From: Ehretia macrophylla
Taxonomy: Eukaryota > Streptophyta > Magnoliopsida > Boraginales > Ehretiaceae
Length of the DNA stretch: 64,000 nt
Assembly (NCBI GenBank): GCA_037974665.1
Contig: CM075778.1
Coordinates: 11,583,001-11,647,000, forward strand
Reading direction: 5' to 3'
The notes under the pieces: generated by a model
The model's database searches: none
The model's input: only the letters and a program-made list of their open reading frames with translations
Told to the model about the DNA's origin: nothing
In this document: piece by piece, positions 40,510 through 49,765 of the stretch
Layout of the letters: each line of letters opens with the position of its first letter
Position numbering within the stretch: position 1 is the first letter of the stretch
Translations under genes and position numbers: made by a program

Positions 40510-41066
40510 TGAAGGAAAATATTATATCACATGAATCAAATTGTATCTTAGAAAATAATAAGATAAAAACATTCATGCATGGATTTTTAAAATGAATAAG
40601 CATAAAATGGCTATTTGAACATTTAAATAGTTCATAGTTTAATATAAAGGCAAATAAAGTTTTCCGCAATACCTTTTAAACACGAAATGAAACAAGAAAA
40701 ACTTCACCTTTGCTACAATGCTCCACACGCCTAAGAGCTTGATACTTCTGCTCCTTACTTTGATATTCCCTCATATGCCAAATGCTAGCTAAAGTGTTGA
40801 TCTTGCAAAACTAAACTAAAAGAAGAAAGTTTCATGTTTCCACTAAGAGAGGCTTACACATGAGAGAGAGATAGAAAGAAATCTCAAAATGAGATGGTGC
40901 AATTGTAGAGCATGGGGTAGGGGCCTTTATATAAGTAAAAACCATGCAAGGTAGTCCTGTATTAATTGTATTAATCAGAAACCTAGATGGAGAAGGATTA
41001 GAACTTTGAATTATCCTTTAATTCTATAATTACAATGGAAAATCCTCTTCCCTATTTTTTAGCCTA
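40510..41066 (-). repeat. C4 5' LTR copy, partial
   Basis: Matches the first roughly 590 bp of 32033-34059. The primer site (plus GGCTCTGATACCA) is at 40497-40509. The sequence to the right returns directly to C3. Confidence 0.85.
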
Positions 41067-42268
41067 ATAGACAACATTCATAAGCCGAAAGTTTTGGTTA
41101 CAATAAGCTATCCGCTGCCAGAGTGCTTGTTAACTATTGTAAATCATGTGTCATCCAAACCATAATCTTTCACGGAAGCCAACAAAGATGAAAATTGGCG
41201 TTGTGCAATTATAGAAGAATTCAATTCCTTAGTAAAAAATAATACGTGTCCTTTGGTGCCTTCGCAACCTCATATGAATATAATTGGCTCAAAATGGGTA
41301 TATAGGGTCAAGCAAAATTCTGATGGCTCACTTGCACGCTATAAAATGCATCTTATGGCTAAGGGGTACAATCAACAACCAGGGCGAGATTATGGAGAAA
41401 CATTCAGCCAAGTCGTAAGGCGTGGCATAATTCGACTTGTATTAAGCTGGGCTCTGTCTAGAAATTGGCCTCTCAAGCAGCTTGACGTAAAAAATGCTTT
41501 CTTGCATGGTGATCTTTCAGAGGTGGTATAAGACCCAGCCCCAAGGTTTTGTTGTTTCAGTCCATCCTAAGTATCTGTGTCACCTCCATAAATCACTTTA
41601 TGGTCTCAAGCAGGCCCCTTGGGCCTGGTATCACAAGTTCAGCTCCTATTTATTATCCTGTGGTTTCACAAATTTGTATCACGACGCATCCTTATTCTTT
41701 ATTCTCCCATATTTCTTAAAGGCCAATTCAACATTAATAAATAAAATAGAATAAAATAATTAACCAACCCCGACAACCCCCTATCCCTTTATCCCTACCC
41801 CAATTCCATATCTCATCATTCGCTCCCTACCACTCCCACGACAGCAGCTTCCAAACACAAAAATTTGGATCTTCTCCTCTATTAAGGGTCTATTTATCCT
41901 ACCTTTTAAATACTTAAAAGTGCTTCTTGTGAGTTTAGAAGTTGAAAATAATATGTTTGGCGCATTTTTCAAAGTGTTTTCACGTAAACGTTGAAGGTAA
42001 AAAATGTAAGAAGCTCAAAATTAAAGCTTTTCAGAAAAGGCTTTTCCGAAACTATTTTTACATAATGCGGGAAGCTTTTTCTATCTCAAAATGTACTCTT
42101 CATATTTTTGAAATCCCAATATTACCCTAAAAAAATTTAAAAGTCTAACATTACTTAACATAGGCCAAATAGTTATCTGCGTTTACTCAATATCATTTCT
42201 AACAAAAGCTTTATAATTCAAAATCTAAAATTTTACAACTAAGCCAAACATAGACTAATTCTCCCATC

Positions 42269-42431
42269 TACTAGATGAGGTATATTATGAGTCATGAGAT
42301 TTGATAATTTTAAATATTAACCATCCAGTTTGAATTTTAATTGTGAAAAAAGTAGTTAAAATAAATTTGAAATGAATCATTGAGATTTTAAAAGCCCAAA
42401 TCTAATAACCCATAATACACCTCATCTAGTA
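42269..42431. mobile_element. Short MITE with about 35-bp inverted ends
   Basis: TACTAGATGAGGTATATTAT at the left is mirrored at the right by ATAATACACCTCATCTAGTA. The match extends about 35 bp with few differences. TA at each outer edge could be a 2-bp target duplication of Tc1/mariner (Stowaway) type, but the ends are not the canonical Stowaway sequence. Confidence 0.65.
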
Positions 42432-42531
42432 TATGTGAAAATAAGTAGAGGAGAGAATCTAAATCCCCAACCCTCCACCTCACTCGAGCATTCCCCCTAT
42501 CCCACCTCCTAAACCTAACCTAGTAGTCCTA

Positions 42532-42568
42532 CACCCACACCCACACCCACACCCACACCCAAACCCAA
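42532..42568. repeat. (CCCACA)n microsatellite
   Basis: Five to six tandem CCCACA units, grading into CCCAAA. It lies in the C-rich part of the inverted-end element, just outside the C5 insertion. Confidence 0.9.
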
Positions 42569-42586
42569 ATTCCTAAAGTTACTACT

Positions 42587-42833
42587 TGTAAAAGCTACAA
42601 AGATTGGTTGAAAAGGCACACATTATTCAGTACCTTTCTTGTGTTTTTATAATTACAAAGACGATGTGAAAGGGATTTTCAAATCCCTAGATTACATATG
42701 CACAATCAAACTTTGCCTAATATACAATGAAGACTATTCACTGATTTTATGTTGCAGCTGCTCGCGTGATTCACTCGTGATTTGATATTGCATATGTTGC
42801 TGCTGAATTTGTGGAGTAGACATAGGCTTAACA
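42587..42833 (-). repeat. C5 3' LTR (left copy)
   Basis: Direct repeat of 49148-49395, from TGTAAAAGCTACAAAGATTG to GACATAGGCTTAACA. Confidence 0.93.
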
Positions 42834-43653
42834 TGCCTCCGCAAGATAGGTGTTCTATCGTGAACACCTATTTTGACTCGTTGCTTAAGGAATGGTTGTC
42901 GAGCTAGTGGCTTGGTCAAGGAATCAGCAAGCTGATCAGCAGAGTGAACGTGCGCAACGCGAAGTTGATTCTTGGCCACTTGATCCCGTACGAAATAAAA
43001 ATCAATAGCAATGTGCTTCATCCGAGAGTGAAAGACTAGGTTTGCGCAAAGATATGTAGTGCCTACATTATCACAGTAGATGGTAGGTGCTTCACATTGG
43101 CGAATGTGTAGCTCTTTAAGTAAATTTTGAATCCAATTAACTTCAGCTGCAACAGATGCAACGGCACGATACTCAGCCTCAGTTGATGATCGGGCAACTG
43201 TTCGTTGCTTTTTGGAGGACCAACTAATCGAATTGGCACCTAAGAATACAAGGTATGCAGAGGTTGAGCTCCTATCATCAATATTACCAGCCCAATCTGC
43301 ATCAGAGAAGGCATGGAGCTGATTGTTGGCATATTTTCAAAGATGGAGGCCATGAAATATTGTGTTCTTGAGGTATCGAAGTACCCTTTTTGTGGCTGAC
43401 CAATGAGTCTCAGAGGGACAGTGCATGAACTGAGAAAGGCGATTGGTTGAAGAGCTTCCATCCTTGAGACATAGAGTCGTGGTGGTAGAAAGTGGTGAAT
43501 AAACTTCTTTTGCTCCTTGCATGTTTGTCTTGGTCAATAAATCAGAGATGTACTTGTGTTGAGAGGGGATGAGACCTTGCTTGGTACGAGTTACTTCAAT
43601 TCTAAGAAAATAATCGAGAGACCCCAAATCTTTTAAAGAGAAGCGATGTGCAA

Positions 43654-45945
43654 TGTGAGACCCCAACATGCATCACATACATTTAAACTGCTCATTCTAT
43701 TACTTGAACTTACTTGTGCATTCGGATTTGCATTTAAACTCAATTTGAAGTGCATTTCATCCATTTTGCCTATGAGGGTAAATTCGTAATTTATATCTTG
43801 AAGGAAGGGTAGCAAGGTTATTACACTATTTAGTTTCATCTAGCTTGGTTAATTGCAATTAAATCAAGATATCAAGGGTAGTTTAGTCCTTTTGACTTGC
43901 AAGAAGGTTTGACCAAGTTTAACCTAGCATTGACCACCCTTTGATCCTATATAAGCTAAAATTCAGAAAAATTAAGAGGGAGGAAGTGCTTGGGCGTCCA
44001 AAGGGAGGAAGATGAGATAATTTAGGTCATTTTTTAGACTTGTCAATTTTGGTGGTTAATCCTTGTATTTGGAGCACTTGGAGTTGGAATTTGGCTTGAC
44101 TTCTTTCTATCTTTCTTGATCCTTGCAACATTTAGCCCCTATAAACATCGAAGGTGAGGGATTTCCATGTTCTTGCATGTATGTGTTATAATGATGATGG
44201 TAATGTTTGTTTATGTGTTATTGTTGCTTATTGTAGTTGAATCTATGATTAAATTTTGTTAGATGATAACTTGTTCACATGACTTGTGTAGAATGATATG
44301 GTTATGAGCTATGTTGATGATTTGAAGGTGTTTCCATGGGTTTTATATCATGTTTTGCTAGCCTTAAGATGTTTCCTAAGTGTTCTTATGGTTTTGCATC
44401 ATTAGAGCAAGAGTTTGGTTCAAGAATCAAGCTAAATGGTGTTTCTGGTCAAGATCCAGACGAGTGGATCCGGTCAACTGGATCTGACTTGGATCGACCG
44501 GATCAGTCGTCCAGAAATCACTGGTCAGGATCCGGTCGAGTCGATCCGGTCGACTCCAATTTACCGGATTAGTCAACCGGATGGTTTTAACTTTGCGCAA
44601 TGTTTTTCGGAAGACTATATCTTGGTCAATTCAACTTCGAATCGAGATCTGTTTGATTCTAGAATTATCTACTTTCGAAGAGATTTAATTCTATACTAAA
44701 ATCAGATTATTTGGAGGTCGAGAGAATGGGTAACAAAATTTATTAAGTTGGACCATTGCAGAGTTAACTTAGCTATGAGTTTAACTGAGGTCACTTTAGG
44801 CTTAATTGGTTCATGCACCTATCTCTACTTGGTTATTCTTGCTTTCATGTTGCGGTTATTACTAATATGATGTTAGGATGTATCAACCTACTTTGTTTTA
44901 TGATTAATGCGATGTTAAATTGTTTATGCGATGGCGAGACAACCTACTTTGTTGATCTCTCCTTTTTTGTGTGTAATGAACGAGTAGTGATGTGATGTGA
45001 TTGCATGATAAGTGTTATGTGTGCATGTTACGTGCCCGTGAACTGTACAGTTGCAATTCGAGTCCGCGATGATAGTGTCTTGGAACACTAGGCGGTATAG
45101 GGCTTGCTTGCAATTCGAGTCCGCGATGATAGTGTCTTGGAACACTGGGCGGCATAGGGCTTACCGGTACTAACTTGACTATCATGTGCTAATCCCCCTC
45201 GTGTGATCCGCGTATATCATACCGAGGGATGTCGTAGAATCGTGTACATCATGAGTACACAAACGAGAGTAAGGTTGGTTATGTTACGCTTTCGTGACGA
45301 GATTGAAGCGTCGACATCAACAATGTAACTAAGCGTATCCTTGAATATGTGTTATTACACGAATGTGATTATGCATTTCTTTCATGATATGTTGCTGCTA
45401 ATGTGCTAAAGAGTTTTCAGGTTCAAGTTTCCCAAAACTCCGAGTCGTTCCTCACTGAGCCTGTTTAGCTCACCCTTTATTTTGCATGCTTCAGGTGTTC
45501 ACAATGTGGATTTTGTGCATGAAGATGCTGTTAATGAGTTAGAGAACGTGCAACATGATTGATGTGCTTACTTGACGAGAACATGTTGTTATCTTTTGGA
45601 ACTCTTGTTTACCGGACTTTTGAGGTCTTTGTACTGGATGCTTACTCGTAGTCTAGTATTTTGTTGTTATATGATTGGTCATGGGGCATGTGATCATGTC
45701 TAGCTAGACTTCTTTTGTGGAATCTTAACCAAGTTTATCTACCTTCGTATGTAATATCAAGTATTATATTTAGTTATAATGTATAATTATGTTTCCGCTT
45801 TTATTGATTGTTTTATGCGCGTTGCAAGCTTTTGGGATGTATGTGAGAGTATCGTGTGGTTGTATGTTCCTGTTTCTAGCGGTTTTGCGTCTGTGCATCG
45901 TCACATCCGGGTTCGGTTCCCGTGGGACCGGATCGGGGCGTGACA
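43654..45945 (+). mobile_element. Solo LTR, Ty3/gypsy type, 2.29 kb, in the reverse transcriptase region of C5
   Basis: A perfect 5-bp duplication TGCAA flanks it (43649-43653 and 45946-45950). The ends are TGTGAGACCCC and GGGGCGTGACA, imperfect inverted repeats beginning TG and ending CA. A TATA-like CCTATATAAGC near 43948 supports the plus orientation. CACTGAGCCTGTTTAGCTCACC (split here as CACTGAGC and GTTTAGCTCACC, about 45453-45475) is a motif familiar from plant gypsy LTRs. It contains no coding region. It holds a 57-bp tandem pair (45051-45164) and a GATCCGGTC-rich patch (44450-44580). It must be younger than C5. Confidence 0.85.
45051..45164. repeat. 57-bp tandem pair inside the solo LTR
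   Basis: TTGCAATTCGAGTCCGCGAT starts at 45051 and again at 45108. The two units differ at only a few bases. Confidence 0.9.
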
Positions 45946-48900
45946 TGCAAGGATGGAGATAACTTCTTGAACAGCCTGAGAATCACTACCTGTTATCACA
46001 ATATCATCGACATAGACTAACAAATAGATAGTGAGTTGAGCACGGATCAGAATAAATAATGAAGTATCACTTTGGGAGCTTGTGAAACCAATGGATAGCA
46101 AAAAAACTTGAGTTCATTGTACCATGTTTGTGGGGCTTGTTTTAACCCATATATGGCCTTGCGAAGCCTGCAAATATGGTTAGAAAATTGAGAATTAATG
46201 AACTCGGGTGGTTGGCACATGTAAACATTTTCTTCTAATGTGCCCTGTAGAAATGCATTGTTGATATCAAGTTGACGAAGGGGCCAGCCGAACTGGACTG
46301 CTATTGACAAAATTAAGCGAATGGTGGTTGGTTTAATTACAGGGCTGAATGTGGCGTGATAGTCAATACCAGGCCGTTGATTGAAACTTTTTGCTACAAG
46401 CCGTGCTTTGTAGCGAGCAATGGAACCATCTAGGTTTCTTTTTATTTGAAAAACCCATTTACATCCAATGACATTTTTGTGCTTGAGAGACTGAGGTGGG
46501 TTCTATAGGTTCTGGAGGTGAGTGATTGGTGTATAGACACATTTTGTCAATTGGTTTGAAAATATTGTTTCAAGACCGAGTGACCATTGTGTGTCGTGAG
46601 GTTATGACTGGAGGATTAGAATTAGAAGGAACATGTACCTGATCCGTAGAGAGAGCCGAGGGTTCACTTGTCATGTGGGGAGTAGGGGGATCACGAGCAG
46701 CATCAACAGCTGATGGCAGCATAGTGCTTGGTGGTTGCATGTGAGTTGAGGGGAGAATTGTAGAACTTTGAAGACTTGATGTTGGTGGCTTGTAGGATGC
46801 TGTAGAGTTAACTCGAAAATCAGTGGAAAGACCTCCTCTATGAAAATTACATGTCGAGAAACAAAGACACGTTTAGTGACTATATCAAAACACTTGTAAG
46901 CATTATGTGTCGTCGAATACCCAAGAAACACACATGGACGAGACTTATTATCAAGCTTGTGATGAGCGTAAGGTTTCAACCAAGGGTAGCATAAGCACCC
47001 AAATGTTTTGAGTTTCTGATAGTTTGGGAGTGTGTGGAAGAAGGTTTCGTATGGGGACTTAATTTGGAGATTTGGAGTAGACATGCGATTGATGAGATAC
47101 ACGGCTGTTTGACATGCCGTGGACCAAAAATCTAAAGGCATGGAAGCTTGATAAAGGAGAGTCAAGGCAGTCTCTATATGTGACGGTGACGACGTTCTAC
47201 TGTACCCATAAGTTGTGGTGTGTGAGGTGGGGAGATAAGATATTGTATGCCATGTTGGTTTAACGTGGATTGCAGGCCTACATATTCCTCTCCCCCATCC
47301 GTATATAATGTGATAATTGGAAGATTGAAGTAGCGTTCTACCATGGTTTTAAAATCATTAAAGACCTTGGTTGTGTCAGATTTATTTTTTAATGGGTAGA
47401 GCCAAATATACTTGGTAAAGTGATCAACGAAGATGATAAAATAGCGATGATTATCAAAAGAGGTTAATGGAGCTGGACCCCAAATATCCGAGTATAAAAT
47501 TTGAAGCGGTTTAGTCGTTGTCACAGTTGTCGAACCAAATGGAAGCTTATGACTTTTATTTGATAAACATGAATTGCAATGACTCAAATTGGACTTAGAC
47601 ACAGGAAGAGAAAATTTTGAAATTATGTGTTTCAATGTTCTAGTGTTTGGGTGGCCAAGACGACTATGCCACTGATTTAGCGAAGTGGATGTGGTGTGAA
47701 GAGCTTGAGGCTGAACATCATTGGTTGGTCACTCGTACAAATTTCCCCTACTCCGGCCTTTGACAAGTATTGCCCCCGTTGTCAGATCCTTCACAACAAA
47801 AAAAAGATGGAAAGAATTCAATAGAAGTTTTATTTTGCTTGCAAAATTGAGAAACAAAGATTAAGTTGCAACGAATGGACGGTGTACATAGCACATTTTC
47901 AAGAATGAATTTTGAGGAAGAAGTATGGAGTGCAGAAGTGCCAGTGTGTGTGATAGGAATACCAGTACCGTCACCAATTAGGACACCATCATTGCCACCA
48001 TAGTCGGAGTGCATAGATAAATTGTGGAGGTCGGAAGTGATATGATGAGACGCCCCCGAGTCAACTATCCAATTGTTATTGTATTGGGGGCAGTCACGAG
48101 CCATAAAGTGAGCCTGTGGTGGAAGATAGGAAAATCTCGATATGCAGAATTGGCATTGGATGCGTGAACCATTGTTGTTAAATTGAGGGCGATAATTTTG
48201 ATTGAAGGATTTGGCACCTGGTGGTGCTGAAGAATTGGAGGAGTTCCCATAGGTAGATCGATTACCAGAATGGTAAGTGGAATAATTGCTGCCTTGAGAA
48301 TGATTAGATTTATTTTTGTTGCTGTTGTGAAAACTTTTTCCTGTCCCATTTCCTTTATTGGCAATTTGAGCTGTGATTACGACAGCATCTTTTGGAGATT
48401 CCTCTCTTTTTAGAAATGATTCATGGTCTACCAACTTTTCAAATAATTCTTCGAATGAAATGGCTGTATCTCGTGCGCGAATGGCAGCGCTTATTTCTTT
48501 GTAATCTTCACCTAAGCCAGAAAGTACTGTAATGACGAGTTCGTCGTCCGCAAGAGGAGAGCCTGCAAGGGAAAGCTCATCAGAAATGGACTTTATGTTG
48601 CGCATATACTCAGCTATAGTCTGACCATCTTTAGCCGTTTTGACCAGGCTATTACGAAGGCCATAAATTCTTGTTTTTGAAGTGTTTGCATATGTTTTAG
48701 CTAGTTTGTCCCAAGCGACATGTGAGGTGCCTGCCATTGTAACCAATGGAGCAATAGTAGGTTCGACTGAAGCAATGATAGCATGACGAAGAAAGCTATC
48801 CTAACGTAGCCATGGTAAGTACTCCGGGTTTGGATTCGAGACTCCATCAACCATAATTGTTGCGGGTGGACATGGCAATATGCCATCAATGTAACCCATT

Positions 48901-49147
48901 AGATCATATCCGAAGAGAAGGGTCTGAAACTGAGCACGCCAAGTGGGATAGTTTGTGCCATTAAGCTTGAGAGGAAACTGAGCTGCTGGGTTTATGGAGA
49001 TTAAGGTGGTTGAGGAGTTACTGAGAGTGGCGGTTGTAGTGGTAGAAGAAGAAGTGCTTGATGATGAGGCCATTTTGTAAGCAGGAAAAAAAAAATATTG
49101 CCTAGGATCATTTTTCTCGTTGGAGCTTGTTTATGCCCTGGATACCA

Positions 49148-49395
49148 TGTAAAAGCTACAAAGATTGGTTGAAAAAGGCACACATTATTCAGTACCTTTC
49201 TTGTGTTTTTATAATTACAAAGACAATGTGAAAGGGATTTTCAAATCCCTTGATTACATATGCACAATCAAACTTTGCCTAATATACACTGAAGTCTATT
49301 CACTGATTTTGTGTTGCAGTTGCTCGCGTGATTCACTCGTGATTTGATATTGCATATGTTGCTGCTGAATTTGTGGAGTAGACATAGGCTTAACA
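49148..49395 (-). repeat. C5 5' LTR (right copy)
   Basis: Direct repeat of 42587-42833. On the minus strand, TGGTATCCAGGG follows its inner edge in the primer-site position. It is a variant of the usual TGGTATCAGAGC. Confidence 0.93.
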
Positions 49396-49594
49396 CTACC
49401 TACCACCCATCCCTCCCCAAAACCTTAACCCAACCCCCCAATTTGGATACCACGGACCCCATCAATTTTGCCTCCACGATCTCCAAAAATATGCAAGACA
49501 ATAACAAGCAGATGGAACGTGTGCAAGAAAAAATGGAACCATATATTTGGGGTTTAGGATTTGAGGAAGGGGGAGATAGTTTTGAGGTGGGAGG

Positions 49595-49765
49595 TGTTAG
49601 AATATGTACATTATTATATTTGTTTAGTATTAAGGGCAGATTAGTCTTTTACTCTTTTTAGGTTGTAAACCTATTTAACTCATATTTTTTCATTGTAACT
49701 TTTTATGTTGTACGTATGAGAAATATCGCTGCTTTATCTTTCTCTTCCTTTAATATGGTTTAATA
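49595..49765 (+). repeat. C6 5' LTR
   Basis: Starts TGTTAGAATATG and ends about 49755-49765, where TTTAATATGG is repeated before the primer site. Partner at 53009-53170. Confidence 0.85.

Larger units (their letters stand above)
32033..41066 (-). mobile_element. Ty1/copia element C4 with about 2-kb LTRs, inserted in C3
   Basis: The 3' LTR is 32033-34059 (TGAAGGAAAAT...CCTATTTCCAACA on the plus strand). A polypurine tract (minus GTGAAAGTGGGAGT) lies at 34060-34074. The 5' LTR copy at 40510-41066 matches only the inner part of the other LTR, with the primer site (minus TGGTATCAGAGCC) beside it. Minus-strand parts: gag (about 36690-36000), protease (about 35950, WIVDSGAINHIC), GAG-pre-integrase (about 35560-35380, LWHLRLGHVN), integrase (about 35300-35050, LRSDRGGEYLSGEF), reverse transcriptase (about 34990-34700, MDDILLIGDD) and RNase H (about 34420-34090, YCDNNGVVAQSK). 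A solo LTR (37543-39658) lies in its long leader. It is broken, with about ten breaks. It separates the integrase and reverse-transcriptase parts of C3. Confidence 0.85.
21866..41698 (+). mobile_element. Old Ty1/copia element C3, split by three later insertions
   Basis: Pieces of one plus-strand copia element lie in order between younger insertions. The 5' LTR region (about 21866-21956 and 27489-27570; the start is uncertain) is followed by a primer-site-like TAGTATCAAGAGCC. Then come gag (27721-28260 and 30157-30500, with zinc knuckle CYRCGYPYHKANNC), protease (WYIDTEATHHMT, about 30570), integrase (about 30950-31700, SQQNRVAKRKHRH and YKYYDPLIKKTLISRHVVF) and the first part of reverse transcriptase (about 41150-41698, [28 protein letters not shown]). 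No 3' part or 3' LTR is recognised. Insertions into it are C2 (21957-27483), a CACTA element (28264-30153) and C4 (32033-41066). It is heavily broken (about ten or more breaks) and must be the oldest layer here. Confidence 0.8.
42587..49395 (-). mobile_element. Ty1/copia element C5, complete ends, holding a solo LTR
   Basis: LTRs at 42587-42833 (247 bp) and 49148-49395 (248 bp) differ at about 8 positions, suggesting about 1-1.5 million years. The flanks CTACT (42582-42586) and CTACC (49396-49400) are near-identical target duplications. Minus-strand parts: gag (about 49073-48100, LKLNGTNYPTWRAQFQTLLF), protease (about 48070, WIVDSGASHHIT), integrase (about 47600-46800, YSDIWGPAPLTS, IIFVDHFTKYIW, ERRHRHI), reverse transcriptase (46400-45950 and 43648-43340, split by the solo LTR; YVDDIVITGSD) and RNase H (about 43200-42840, HSADQLADSLTKPLARQPF). 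It is broken, with about six to eight breaks apart from the solo-LTR insertion. Confidence 0.93.

Noticed and set aside
42532-42568. Possible telomere-like repeat
   Set aside because: The unit is CCCACA, not the plant telomere CCCTAAA, and only a handful of units are present.
44336-44699. Two overlapping open frames of 78 and 87 residues
   Set aside because: They lie in the GATCCGGTC-rich patch of a solo LTR, have no family match, and are explained by base composition.
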